A stretch of DNA of 64,000 nt from Lentimonas sp. CC4 (GCF_902728235.1 NZ_CACVBO010000001.1:2132001-2196000); one strand, 5' to 3'. Positions 43,371-53,156 are shown, numbered from the stretch's first letter. Translations and numbers: made by a program. The notes: generated by a model not told the origin, from the sequence alone.

Positions 43371-45149
43371 CTAGGGGTCTAAGGTATCTTCAATCGCGTT
43401 TTGCTGGCGGGCGATGTCGTGCAGGGTGACGATCCCTAGTAGCTTCGTTGGGTCCTTGCGGCTGACGATCGGTGCCTGTAGCACATCCTTAATGACTAAT
43501 GTATTGGCTGCATCGCGGATGGAGTTGTCTGGATAGATTTCGATGATCTTGTGTCCCTCAATCCATTCACTTATTAGCTGATCGTTGCCTTCGGCGACAA
43601 TCTCTTCGAGTTCGTGGTGAGTGATCACTCCGAGTAGTGCTTGCGAGTTTAGATCCGTGACAACCGGATAGCCGTGGTGTTTGTGTCCATATTCTGCGAT
43701 GCGCTCTAAGTTTTGCTGTGCGTTTAAACTGCCGATCACTGTGCGCGAATCGTGCGTCATGATCGTGCTGACGGGTAAATTGCGCCAGTCCTGTTCACCA
43801 CGGTAGGCTGGCAGCTTCTTCAGGCTAATGCCGTCTTGTAGTAGTAGGGCATCGTAGATGGGTATCGGGCTGAGCTTCGATGAAATTAAATGTGCGAGGA
43901 AATTGCCAATCATCAGCGGCAAAATCAACGAGTAGTTGGCCGTCATTTCAAAAATGATGATGACAGAGGTCATTGGGCATCGAATCACCGCGGCGAAGAA
44001 CGCGCCCGTGCCCAACAGTGCAGCACCCGCTGCCACGGTGGAATCGTAGCCAAAGTTCATGAGCAGCACTCCAAAGAGCCCACCTAGCATACTGCCGATA
44101 AAGATGACCGGAGCAAAAATACCACCACTACTGCCAGATGCGTAGCAGACTGTCGTGGCGACCAGCTTTCCAACGAGCAGTAGTAGGATGACGGTCCAAG
44201 CCAGCTCGCCATTGAGTGCTGAGTTTAGATCTGTGTAGCCTATGCTGAACACGCCCAGATGCCCGCCGCTGAAGTGATAGACGGTGACACCCATCATGCC
44301 GACACTGAGCCCGCCGATGGCAGGTTTGAGCCAGTTGGGGATGGATTGCCATTGCTTGAAGTGGCCGCGCAATTTGAGGAGTGACTGTGTAAATAGGTGT
44401 CCAAGGAGTCCTGCTGTCGGTCCCATTACTAAGCAAACGAGCATCCACCAGGACGTGTGGAAGAAGGTGGTGTCAGCTTGAAGGGCTGCGTGCTCGCCGA
44501 GTAATGTGCGCTCTACCACGGCCGCGACGACGACTGCGATCAAAATACCGCCGAGCGCCTTACTGCTGAAATTATCGAGAAGCTCTTCAAATACAAAAGT
44601 AATGGCCGCGATTGGCGCATTGAACGCCGCCGAGATCCCTGCGCCCATGCCCACTGGGATCATTGCTTGCACGCGTAATTTGCCCAACCCGAACAGGCGC
44701 CCCAGCTTCGAGGACACCGCGCTGCAAATATGCACTGTCGGGCCTTCGCGGCCGAGGCTATTACCGAATGCCACCGAAATTGTGCCGATAATGAAGCGCC
44801 AAAATGCTTCCGAAGTCTTGATGACGCCGAAATTTTGATAATAGGCCGCTTTGGTTTGTGGGATACCCGAGCCGCTGGCGGTCGGGGAAACGTAGCGGAT
44901 CATTAGGCCGACAATTAACCCCGCAAACGCAGGAGAGAGGATCATGGCAGGAATTGCCCATACGCCTAAACTCTCAAAGAATCCGAATAATGCCTCGAAA
45001 ATACCAGTGATTGCTAAGTGGAAACTGACGCCTACTAACCCGCAAAGCACTCCAGCGCACATGCATAGCATTAGGAAGCGCTGGGAGTCGTTGAAGCGAC
45101 CTCGCATCCAATTTGGCAGATTATTAAGGCTGAAGCGTTCCTTTGGCAT
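43371..45149 (-). CDS. ClC-type chloride transporter with CBS domains
   Basis: 592 aa. ClC signatures: GSGIPQ at 93-98, GREGPTV at 133-139 with the gating Glu135, EE at 188-189 matching the proton glutamate, and GSSGGIFAPVI. Both gating and proton Glu are present, so a Cl-/H+ antiporter is expected. Two CBS domains (from about residue 455) would bind nucleotides or sense ionic strength. Stand-alone; a tRNA lies 150 bp upstream, divergently. Confidence 0.93.
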   Translation of the reverse strand: MPKERFSLNNLPNWMRGRFNDSQRFLMLCMCAGVLCGLVGVSFHLAITGIFEALFGFFESLGVWAIPAMILSPAFAGLIVGLMIRYVSPTASGSGIPQTKAAYYQNFGVIKTSEAFWRFIIGTISVAFGNSLGREGPTVHICSAVSSKLGRLFGLGKLRVQAMIPVGMGAGISAAFNAPIAAITFVFEELLDNFSSKALGGILIAVVVAAVVERTLLGEHAALQADTTFFHTSWWMLVCLVMGPTAGLLGHLFTQSLLKLRGHFKQWQSIPNWLKPAIGGLSVGMMGVTVYHFSGGHLGVFSIGYTDLNSALNGELAWTVILLLLVGKLVATTVCYASGSSGGIFAPVIFIGSMLGGLFGVLLMNFGYDSTVAAGAALLGTGAFFAAVIRCPMTSVIIIFEMTANYSLILPLMIGNFLAHLISSKLSPIPIYDALLLQDGISLKKLPAYRGEQDWRNLPVSTIMTHDSRTVIGSLNAQQNLERIAEYGHKHHGYPVVTDLNSQALLGVITHHELEEIVAEGNDQLISEWIEGHKIIEIYPDNSIRDAANTLVIKDVLQAPIVSRKDPTKLLGIVTLHDIARQQNAIEDTLDP

Positions 45150-45300
45150 GTCTGGATCCGTGAGAAAAAGAAAAGCTGTCGAGGCGTTTCCCGACAGCGC
45201 TATCTTGTATTACAAAACTCTATTATGAATGCACGGAATAAATTTTTTTAAAAAATGCTTGGCAAAGTAAAAGTTATACCTAGCTTCCCGATCTTCCCTT

Positions 45301-45385
<85 letters not shown>

Positions 45386-45392
45386 CTTTTTA

Positions 45393-45418
45393 AAACCCGC
45401 TCGAAAGAGCGGGTTTTT
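45393..45418 (+). terminator. Terminator after tRNA-Tyr
   Basis: ACCCGCTC / GAGCGGGT stem with GAAA loop and T-run. Confidence 0.9.
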
Positions 45419-45419
45419 T

Positions 45420-45786
45420 TGTGCCTGATCCTGAGGTTCGGCCGTCTGCTGAACATTTATTGTGTCTAGTGGTTCGTGTGAGCCTTGAAGGTGCTTGTTT
45501 TGTCCAATTGTTGGGGTGTAACCTTTATTTTATTAGGGTAGTTGAAATTTTGTCCAGACCTGCTTGAGGGTTCGTAAGTTGCTCTATGCTAGTTCTTTGG
45601 TGTTGTAGTGGAGCGGGTCCTGGTGCGGATTACTTGTTATTTAATTTGTTTATGCGAAATTGGCACGCTCTATGCTGAATGTAGGCAAGATCGCATTTCT
45701 GCGTTCTGAGTCAGCTCCAATTTTTCGGGTAAGGGCTCATTTAATTCCTACAATACAAAAAAACAACAACCAGACTAAATATAATC
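45420..45786. other. Upstream region of the ammonium operon
   Basis: 367 bp without genes. It holds the sigma-54 promoter at 45661-45676. Activator (NtrC-type) sites would be expected further upstream; I see no perfect palindrome there. Confidence 0.5.
45661..45676 (+). promoter_or_regulatory. Sigma-54 promoter of the ammonium transporter block
   Basis: TGGCACG-CTCT-ATGCT: GG at 45662-45663 and GC at 45674-45675 with exactly ten bases between, matching the -24/-12 consensus. About 110 bp upstream of the first amt start. Confidence 0.85.
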
Positions 45787-47181
45787 ATGAAGATTAAGAA
45801 AAACCTTCTCGCTTTGCTACTCGGTAGCTCGGCGTTTTTGCTAGCCGGGACACTCGGTGCGCAGGAACTCCCTGTTAATGAGGCAGCTGAAGTTGTTGAA
45901 GCAGTTGCTGATGCAATTCCATTTGAAGACGGTTATGCCGCATTTATGGAATCGCCCGGAGCTGCATTCTTTACAATCAGTAACTTGTGGCTCCTGATCT
46001 CGGCAGCCTTGGTGTTTATCATGCACCTCGGATTCGCTTCGGTTGAGTCTGGCCTGGGGCAATCCAAGAACACAGTGAACATTCTCTTTAAGAATGTTTT
46101 CATCATTTCTATGGGTTTGATCACATATGCGCTTTGGGGCTTCAATGCGATGTATCCTGGTGATGCATGGACAATTGGAGGATTCTTTGCAATGGGTTCT
46201 TGGTTCGATGTGGATCCTTCTGTTGCGCTGATGACTGCTGAGTATGCAGATTACACATGGTATACTGACTTTATCTTCCAGGGCATGTTTGCTGCGACTG
46301 CTGCAACCATCGTATCTGGTGCAGTTGCTGAGCGCGTGAAGCTTTCTTCGTTCATGGTTTTCGCAACATTGCTTGTGACATTTGCTTACCCTGTTACTGG
46401 TTCGTGGCAGTGGGGTGGCGGCTGGCTTGCAGAGCGTGGTTTCTACGACTTCGCTGGTTCTTCGCTCGTTCACGCTTTCGGTGGCTTTGCTGCTCTCGCC
46501 TGTGTGCTTGTTCTCGGCCCTCGTGCTGGTAAGTATGTGAACGGTCAAATCCGTCCGATCCTTGGTCACAGCATGCCGCTTGCGACGATCGGTGTTTTCC
46601 TTCTGTTCCTCGGTTGGTTCGGTTTCAACGGTGGTTCTGTTCTCAATGCCGATCCATACTTGGTATCTCTTGTATTCGTAACAACTGCTCTAGCTGCGGC
46701 TGCGGGTGGTCTCGGTGCAATCTTCACTTCTTGGATCTTCTTGAAGAAGCCTGACCTTTCGATGGCACTCAATGGTATCCTTGCTGGCCTCGTTGGCATC
46801 ACTGCCGGTGCTGACTCTATCATGCCATTCTGGGCAATCGTTACTGGCTTGATTGCTGGTATCCTAGTGGTCTTCTCCATCATCTTCTTCGATAAGATCA
46901 AGATCGACGATCCTGTCGGTGCGATCTCCGTTCACGGTGTGTGCGGTATCTTCGGCACATTGGCAGTGGCGCTCTTTAGCGACGCGGCTGGCTTCGGTAT
47001 CCAGTTGATCGGCACTCTGTCGGTCGGTGCTTTTGCCTTCATCTTCTCGTTCGCAGTCTTTGGTCTGCTCAAGGTTGTCATGGGTGTCCGCGTATCTCCT
47101 GAAGAAGAGTCCGAAGGTCTCGACATCGGTGAGCACGGTCAAGAAGCCTATCCTGACTTTAGTGGTGCACGGTCTCACTAA
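45787..47181 (+). CDS. amtB: Ammonium transporter 1
   Basis: 464 aa, Amt/Rh family, eleven helices after a signal peptide. The paired conductance histidines are in SSLVHAFGGFAALA and AISVHGVCGIFG. A sigma-54 promoter lies upstream and glnK follows after 45 bp, so nitrogen-limited expression with PII blocking is expected. The N-terminal segment before the first helix is Glu-rich and longer than in E. coli AmtB. The C-terminal tail is acidic with a final His. Less like the other two Amts here than they are to each other. Confidence 0.93.
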   Translation: MKIKKNLLALLLGSSAFLLAGTLGAQELPVNEAAEVVEAVADAIPFEDGYAAFMESPGAAFFTISNLWLLISAALVFIMHLGFASVESGLGQSKNTVNILFKNVFIISMGLITYALWGFNAMYPGDAWTIGGFFAMGSWFDVDPSVALMTAEYADYTWYTDFIFQGMFAATAATIVSGAVAERVKLSSFMVFATLLVTFAYPVTGSWQWGGGWLAERGFYDFAGSSLVHAFGGFAALACVLVLGPRAGKYVNGQIRPILGHSMPLATIGVFLLFLGWFGFNGGSVLNADPYLVSLVFVTTALAAAAGGLGAIFTSWIFLKKPDLSMALNGILAGLVGITAGADSIMPFWAIVTGLIAGILVVFSIIFFDKIKIDDPVGAISVHGVCGIFGTLAVALFSDAAGFGIQLIGTLSVGAFAFIFSFAVFGLLKVVMGVRVSPEEESEGLDIGEHGQEAYPDFSGARSH

Positions 47182-47220
47182 TTAAGCCTAGCCAATTAAC
47201 AAAAACATCACATAAATTAA

Positions 47221-47565
<345 letters not shown>

Positions 47566-47591
47566 TCTTAGTTAGGCGATTCTTACATTTC

Positions 47592-47624
47592 ACCGGCCAT
47601 CCCTTTTGGGGTGGCCGGTTTTTT
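47592..47624 (+). terminator. Terminator after glnK 1
   Basis: ACCGGCCATCCC / GGGGTGGCCGGT stem with T-run. Confidence 0.9.
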
Positions 47625-47734
47625 GTCTTATTATCATTCACAAAGGAAGGGGCAGGAAGGCACGATGTTGTTGCCCCTGTCAGAATGGCGTCTCGAGCGC
47701 CCCTTCGTATTACAAAAATTACTCTTATTCCTAA

Positions 47735-49096
47735 ATGAAAAATATCACTCGTTTTATTGTTTTGTTAGCGTTCATGTTCGCGCCAAGCTTTCTAATGGCA
47801 GAAGCAGCTGAGTCAGTGGAGGTTGAGCTTGTCGTTATGGCTGAACCGCTAATCGAGGCTGCAGCTTCAATCGACAGCGGCGACACGGCATGGATGATTG
47901 TCGCGACTGCACTCGTGTTGTTTATGACTTTGCCGGGCTTGGCGTTGTTCTACGGCGGCCTTGTTCGTTCGAAGAATGTGCTATCGATCTTAGTGCAGTG
48001 CTTTGCGATGGCTGGCGTGATGACGTTACTGTGGATTATCTATGGTTACAGTCTCGCATTCAGTGATGGCGGTGCATGGCAGACTTACCTTGGTGGTTTT
48101 GATTATTTGTTCCTGAAGCACATGACGGTGGACTCTGTCAGTGGCACGATTCCGGAGTCGGTCTTTGTCACTTTCCAGATGACCTTTGCGATCATTACAC
48201 CTGCGTTGATCGTAGGTGCGTTTGCAGAGCGTATTAAATTCAGTGCTGTGTTACTCTTTAGTATTCTTTGGTTTACGTTTTCTTACCTGCCGATCTGTCA
48301 CATGGCATGGGGCGGGGAAGGTGCACTATTTCACCATTGGGGTGTAATGGATTTTGCGGGTGGCACGGTGGTGCATATTAATGCCGGTGTCGCTGGTTTG
48401 GTGACTTGTATTATGCTGGGCAAGCGCCGTGGATATCCTGGGCCGCAAATGCGTCCGCATAACTTACCTTTTACCGTGATGGGAGCTGGCATGCTATGGG
48501 TCGGCTGGTTTGGTTTCAATGCTGGTAGTGAGTTGGCTGCCGATGGCACTGCCGGTATGGCAATGTTGGTGACTCAAGTTTCAACTGCTGCGGGTGCGAC
48601 AGTTTGGATGCTGATTGAAATGGTAAAGCATGGTAAGGCCTCGGCGCTCGGTGTTGCCACTGGCGCGGTTGCTGGTTTGGTTGCGATCACGCCAGCTTGT
48701 GGTGTTACCGGACCACTCGGTGCGATCTTGCTAGGTGCGGTTTCGGCAGTGACCTGCTTTATTATGGCGACTAAGCTGAAGCAGAAGTTCGGCTTTGATG
48801 ATAGTCTTGATGTCTTCTGTGTGCACGGTGTCGGTGGTATCGTTGGTGCGGTGTTGACTGGTCTAACAGCTGCTGAGTTCATGGGCGGTGTCGGACTCGA
48901 CGGTGTCTCTGTTGGTTCGCAGATGTGGGCGCAGACTTTGAGTGTCTTTGTGACTCTGGCCTGGAGCGGTGTGGTCTCTGTGGTTGCTTTCTTTGTTGTC
49001 GACAAGCTAGTCGGCGGTGCGCGTGTGTCTGATGAGTCTGAGACGACTGGTTTGGACCTCTCTGAACATGACGAGCAAGCCTACGAAATACTCTAA
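47735..49096 (+). CDS. Ammonium transporter 2
   Basis: 453 aa with signal peptide (LAFMFAPSFLMA) and the AmtB core: YGGLVRSKNVLSIL, GTVVHINAGVAGLVTC with the first His, and VFCVHGVGGIVGAVLTG with the second. It is close to E. coli AmtB in helix layout. It follows the terminator of glnK 1, so it has its own promoter in 47625-47734. No glnK directly after. Confidence 0.92.
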   Translation: MKNITRFIVLLAFMFAPSFLMAEAAESVEVELVVMAEPLIEAAASIDSGDTAWMIVATALVLFMTLPGLALFYGGLVRSKNVLSILVQCFAMAGVMTLLWIIYGYSLAFSDGGAWQTYLGGFDYLFLKHMTVDSVSGTIPESVFVTFQMTFAIITPALIVGAFAERIKFSAVLLFSILWFTFSYLPICHMAWGGEGALFHHWGVMDFAGGTVVHINAGVAGLVTCIMLGKRRGYPGPQMRPHNLPFTVMGAGMLWVGWFGFNAGSELAADGTAGMAMLVTQVSTAAGATVWMLIEMVKHGKASALGVATGAVAGLVAITPACGVTGPLGAILLGAVSAVTCFIMATKLKQKFGFDDSLDVFCVHGVGGIVGAVLTGLTAAEFMGGVGLDGVSVGSQMWAQTLSVFVTLAWSGVVSVVAFFVVDKLVGGARVSDESETTGLDLSEHDEQAYEIL

Positions 49097-49130
49097 TACG
49101 GCGCGCTCGTTTTAAAATTGAGCGACCTAA

Positions 49131-49164
49131 AAGCCGACTTCCCGTGAGGGGAGTCGGCTTTTTT
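49131..49164 (+). terminator. Terminator after amt 2
   Basis: AAGCCGACTTCCC / GGGGAGTCGGCTT stem with T-run. Confidence 0.9.
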
Positions 49165-49248
49165 ATTAGTTATAGTGCAGATTAGATCTTTAATTTTAAG
49201 ATTAGATCTAGTAATGCTACGCTTTTGTAGGATAAGGCCCCAATTTCG

Positions 49249-49265
49249 TGTGACGTCATGTCACA
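49249..49265 (+). promoter_or_regulatory. CRP/FNR-like palindrome ahead of amt 3
   Basis: TGTGAC-GTCAT-GTCACA, inverted repeat 30 bp before the ATG. The half-site TGTGA is CRP-like but the spacing is 7 instead of 6, so it is tentative. Confidence 0.35.
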
Positions 49266-49294
49266 GTTCCATTTTTTACCCAAACCATACATAT

Positions 49295-50632
49295 ATGAAA
49301 AAAATACTATATTTGATTACGGCCCTGATGCTCGTTGGCATTTCGGGCATGCTCAATGCGCAGGAGCCCACGATCGCACTTGAAGAAGTGGCGGTTGAGT
49401 CCATCGAAGTTGCGAGTCTTGCGAGTGCAAGTGCTGGAAATACGGCGTGGATGCTGACTGCGACAGTGCTGGTTTTGTTTATGACACTACCGGGCCTGGC
49501 GCTGTTCTACGGCGGACTCGTGCGTGCGCAAAACGTCTTGTCAGTGTTGATGCATTGCTTCGCGATCGCGTGTTTGGCGTCAGTGTTATGGGTGTTAGTG
49601 CTCTATAGTATCGCATTCTCGGATGGTTGCGGCTGGGCTGGTGGCCTTTCTAAGCTGGGTCTTCAGGGCATCGGCCTAGATAGCCTCACTGGGGATATTC
49701 CTGAGACAGTCTTTGTTATGTTTCAGATGACGTTTGCGATCATTACTCCTGGTTTGATCGTAGGTGCATTTGTAGAGCGTATGAAGTTTAGCGCTATTTT
49801 ACTATTTACTGGTCTTTGGCTGGTGTTGGTCTACGCGCCGGTGACACACTGGGTGTGGGCTGAAGGCGGTTGGCTCTTCGAGCGCAATACGATCGACCTC
49901 GCGGGAGGGATCGTGGTGCACGCGACTGCAGGTATTTCTGCATTGCTGTTGGCTTACTTTGTTGGGCCTCGCGATGGCTTTCCGAAGAGGTTACATGTGC
50001 CGCATAGCCCTGGCATGGTGATGATCGGTGCGTCGATGCTATGGGTTGGTTGGTTTGGCTTCAATGCCGGTAGTCAACTCGCAGCGAATGAGTCTGCTGG
50101 TATGACAATGCTGGTGACGCATATCTCAGCGGCTGTCGCGAGTTTGACATGGATGACGATCGAATGGAAAAAGACGGGTAAGCCTGGTCTGGTCGGTATT
50201 GTGACTGGTATGGTCGCAGGTCTTGCCACGATTACACCTGCGTCTGGTCAAGTCGGTCCGCTCGGTGCGATCATACTCGGTTTTCTTGCTGGGGTGGTTT
50301 GTTACTTCATGTGTGGTATCGTTAAAGAGAAGCTTAAGATTGACGACACGCTTGACGTGTTTGCGGTGCACGGCGTCGGAGGCATCATGGGCACAGTGCT
50401 CGTTGCCATTTTTGGAACTGCGACCTTTGGAGGGTTCGGCACGTTTAATATGGGCGAGCAATTAATGACACAACTGATTGCACTTGCTGTAGTGATTGGC
50501 TGGTCAGCCATCGCGACCGTCATTATCGTATTTGTTTGTAAAAAGACTACGGGGCTACGTGTGGATGAAGAAGTTGAGTTCACTGGCCTCGACCAAGCAG
50601 AGCATGGCGAGACTGCGTATCACTTCGAATAG
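49295..50632 (+). CDS. Ammonium transporter 3
   Basis: 445 aa from the ATG at 49295 (signal peptide LITALMLVGISGMLNA). Very similar to Amt 2 (YGGLVRAQNVLSVL, GGIVVHATAGISALLLAY, VFAVHGVGGIMGTVL), so likely the product of a tandem duplication. It forms a unit with the second glnK, 48 bp later. The tail EHGETAYHF matches the others. Confidence 0.92.
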   Translation: MKKILYLITALMLVGISGMLNAQEPTIALEEVAVESIEVASLASASAGNTAWMLTATVLVLFMTLPGLALFYGGLVRAQNVLSVLMHCFAIACLASVLWVLVLYSIAFSDGCGWAGGLSKLGLQGIGLDSLTGDIPETVFVMFQMTFAIITPGLIVGAFVERMKFSAILLFTGLWLVLVYAPVTHWVWAEGGWLFERNTIDLAGGIVVHATAGISALLLAYFVGPRDGFPKRLHVPHSPGMVMIGASMLWVGWFGFNAGSQLAANESAGMTMLVTHISAAVASLTWMTIEWKKTGKPGLVGIVTGMVAGLATITPASGQVGPLGAIILGFLAGVVCYFMCGIVKEKLKIDDTLDVFAVHGVGGIMGTVLVAIFGTATFGGFGTFNMGEQLMTQLIALAVVIGWSAIATVIIVFVCKKTTGLRVDEEVEFTGLDQAEHGETAYHFE

Positions 50633-50674
50633 TCAATCAGTTGACACCCATTACTTTTTAACCAATATCCATAA

Positions 50675-51019
<345 letters not shown>

Positions 51020-51041
51020 GCGATTCTACCAATTCAACTTT

Positions 51042-51076
51042 AAAACGGTCACCCTTTCAAGGGTGGCCGTTTTTTT
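51042..51076 (+). terminator. Terminator after glnK 2
   Basis: AACGGTCACCCT / AGGGTGGCCGTT stem with T-run. Confidence 0.9.
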
Positions 51077-51116
51077 GTTGCTTAGATTGTGGACGAAGCG
51101 CGTTCCTTATCTTAAT

Positions 51117-51346
51117 CCTTAAAAGAGTCGTTAGGAGCTGAATGTCAGTGTTTTATGAAGAATCTTCGATTCGCCAAATGGCTTCGCCCTTCGGTTGCAC
51201 CCAAGGGCATAATAAAGTGTCGCTGCGCTCGGTAGGCGGCAGCTAAAACGTTCGTAAGGGTTTCATCACCAAGGACTAACTGGCTGCGCCATCTGCGGCA
51301 GGCCTCCGTCTGACTCCTGACTTCTAACTCCTGAATCTAGGTTAAA
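51117..51346. repeat. AAAAGAGTCGTTAGGAGC dispersed repeat, copy 2
   Basis: Matches 38497-38685 over about 190 bp with few changes, plus an insert (ctggctgcgccatctgcg and following) near the right end. The RES remnant's stop codon lies inside its last bases. Confidence 0.85.
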
Positions 51347-51537
51347 CGCTGATCGATTCGAAACGGCTGTGGTGCGCTGATGGTGTAGTTCTTAAATTCC
51401 GGATGGTGCGGATTGATTAAGAAATTATTTTCGATCGGCACGATGCTGCTCGGGACTTGTAGCACGGGAGAGTCAGCGGTTTTGAGCCAGTGATCGCCGA
51501 ACTCACGCGTTTGACGTAATCCCAAAGCGAAGTGCAT
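51337..51537 (-). pseudogene. Truncated RES-domain toxin
   Basis: 66-aa frame with the C-terminal RES pattern: FGDHWLKTADSPVLQVPSS, IVPIENNFLINPHHPEF, ISAPQPFRIDQRL. RES toxins (NAD-degrading, Xre-RES systems) are about 150-230 aa; the N-terminal two-thirds and the Xre antitoxin are missing. The stop lies in a dispersed repeat. Confidence 0.75.
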
Positions 51538-51636
51538 CGCATCTGTTGAATGGGGCGGGCGCGCCAGATAGAAACGGCTTCGCCGATCCTCTACACTAAG
51601 AGGAGCCGGGCTTGTTTATGTTGCAGTCATAGGAGT

Positions 51637-51711
51637 GTGGGCGGCCCGCCCACGTTGAGCTGATGTTGATCCAAACGAGGGCGCGTCGCCCTCGCTCCTT
51701 CGTTTTGTTGC
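51637..51711. repeat. GC-rich palindromes
   Basis: gtgggcggcccgcccac (51637-51653) is a perfect palindrome; a second element, gagggcgcgtcgccctc, follows at about 51679. Function unknown; may act as a terminator-like or REP-like element. Confidence 0.55.
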
Positions 51712-51716
51712 CCGCC

Positions 51717-52055
51717 TTAAAGGATGCCTTTTTGCTGCATCTTTCGCAGCTGGTTGGCGTCGACGACGTCAGGGGCGCGTTTGTCTTTACCGGCGGTCTT
51801 GTTGTAGCGGCCAGTGACTTTGTCTTTCTCGTAGCGAGTGAAGCCGTGCTTTTCGACGTTCTCGTCGCTTAATTTCTTCTTGGTGCTTCCTTCGGTGTAT
51901 TTACTTGAAACATTCGGGGCGTGAAAGACCTTACGCACCGGGTTACCTGTTTTGGGGTGTGTTTTGAGCGCGTCTTCGGACATACTTTGAATGTATTCAA
52001 AGGCTTCGCCGTCGCTGCCGTCGGGAAGGATTTCTTGATAAACGTAAGTGGGCAT
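51717..52055 (-). CDS. FmdB-like protein without zinc cysteines
   Basis: 112 aa from the ATG at 52055. The start MPTYVYQEILPDGSDGEAFE matches the FmdB regulatory/zinc-ribbon family (MPTYxYxCxxCG), but the cysteines are replaced (QEILPDGSDG). The rest is basic and low-complexity (STKKKLSDENVEKHG). Function unknown. Upstream of its start lie 13-bp repeats. Confidence 0.7.
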   Translation of the reverse strand: MPTYVYQEILPDGSDGEAFEYIQSMSEDALKTHPKTGNPVRKVFHAPNVSSKYTEGSTKKKLSDENVEKHGFTRYEKDKVTGRYNKTAGKDKRAPDVVDANQLRKMQQKGIL

Positions 52056-52100
52056 TGAGGAGTGAAAGTGAGAAGTGAAAGTGAGAAGTGAAAGTGATTT
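52056..52100. repeat. 13-bp tandem repeat
   Basis: agtgaaagtgaga repeated about three times directly before the FmdB-like start; last unit degenerate. Confidence 0.75.
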
Positions 52101-52221
52101 GAGTGCGCCTCGCAATACTGCTCTTTGTTGATTCGGGCTAGTCAGTTTGGCGGGGGCATGTCTTTGGCGCTAGTCCGCGTGGTCAGGTCTGGCACATCAT
52201 GGATACTAGTAGTTTCGCGAG

Positions 52222-52527
52222 TTAGGGTGGAGAGGAGTTGCCGCCGTCGGTGTCAGAGTCGATGGCGTGTAGTTTGCTCTGCTCGGCTAGCATTGCCTTT
52301 AGTTGGGCTTTTTTATCTTCGTCCAATTTCGGACGGGAAGGCTCCAGCGTATGCTCACGATCTTTATAACAGCGGCACATTTCGTGAGATTCCATGACTT
52401 GGCGATTGAACTTTCCGCAGAAGAGGCAGCATTTGACGTGAAACTTGACCCACAATTTCCTGAGAGGAGAAAGTTTATCGTAATCTTCTTTCGATAATAT
52501 TTTGGAGATTTGTTTGCAGGTTAACAT
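52222..52527 (-). CDS. Small cysteine-rich probable anti-sigma factor
   Basis: 101 aa from the ATG at 52527. A zinc-finger-like core: MLTCKQISKILSKEDYDKLS, then VKFHVKCCLFCGKFNRQV with His and three Cys in the HxxxCxxC pattern of zf-HC2 anti-sigma proteins. No membrane helix, so soluble. Follows the sigma factor by 14 bp. It probably binds the sigma factor. Confidence 0.75.
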   Translation of the reverse strand: MLTCKQISKILSKEDYDKLSPLRKLWVKFHVKCCLFCGKFNRQVMESHEMCRCYKDREHTLEPSRPKLDEDKKAQLKAMLAEQSKLHAIDSDTDGGNSSPP

Positions 52528-52541
52528 TTGAACGGTGCGCT

Positions 52542-53156
52542 TTATTTTACGTCTTTGCCTGTCCACTTAGCTTCGAGGGCTACTTTAAGTTGTAAGCGCG
52601 CTCGGTGCAACAGCACCCACAAATAATTCGGTGAAATATTCATCACTCGGCAGACCTTATCTGTGGTTTGGTCTTCTAATATACGGAGAATAAATGCGTC
52701 GCGCTCGGGGTTCTTCACTTCACGAATGCATGTATCAAATACTTCCCAGAACTCGGTGTTGTCGTAGTGTTTGCGAGGACTGAATTGCCATGGGGCAGGG
52801 TTGGCGGTGGCGGTGCCGCTATATTTAAACCAGAAGCTTTCGAGTAGCGCCTCGTCTTCAGTGTCGATGTTGACCCGCTTTTCTTTTACGGACTTTCGAA
52901 TTTCATCGACGATTTTATGGCTCATGATCCCGCGTAACCAGAACTTGATATCTCGACTGCCATCAAATTGATCCAGGGCTTTGATGCCTGCCATAAAGGT
53001 GTCTTGCACGCAGTCCGCCGCGATTTCGGGATCATGTAGCCGAGACATCGCGTAGCCATATAAATAATCTCCATAGCGATCCACCCACGTTTCTGGCGGC
53101 GCAATTTTGACTTTCGGGGGGGCAGATCCGGGGGGCATCAAAGAGAGACCATGCAA
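52542..53156 (-). CDS. ECF-type sigma factor
   Basis: 204 aa. Region 2 in residues 27-88 (GYAMSRLHDPEIAADCVQDTFMAG, FWLRGIMSHKIVDEIRK), a linker of about 45 residues with Trp/Phe/Pro, then region 4 (FILRILEDQTTDKVCRVMNISPNYLWVLLHRARLQL). An ATG at 53138 may be the real start, since the first 6 residues add little. Forms a two-gene unit with the cysteine-rich protein. Confidence 0.9.
   Translation of the reverse strand: MHGLSLMPPGSAPPKVKIAPPETWVDRYGDYLYGYAMSRLHDPEIAADCVQDTFMAGIKALDQFDGSRDIKFWLRGIMSHKIVDEIRKSVKEKRVNIDTEDEALLESFWFKYSGTATANPAPWQFSPRKHYDNTEFWEVFDTCIREVKNPERDAFILRILEDQTTDKVCRVMNISPNYLWVLLHRARLQLKVALEAKWTGKDVK

Larger units (their letters stand above)
51077..51716. other. Gene-poor stretch with RES remnant and repeats
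   Basis: 640 bp holding the dispersed repeat (51117-51346), a truncated RES-domain gene (51337-51537) and GC-rich palindromes (51637-51711). Confidence 0.6.

Noticed and set aside
45841-46569. Minus-strand frame of 242 codons
   Set aside because: Antisense to amt 1; no motif, unusual composition.
47660-47690. Possible second sigma-54 promoter (aaggcacgatgttgttgcc) before amt 2
   Set aside because: The GG to GC distance is 12, not 10, so it does not fit the -24/-12 rule.
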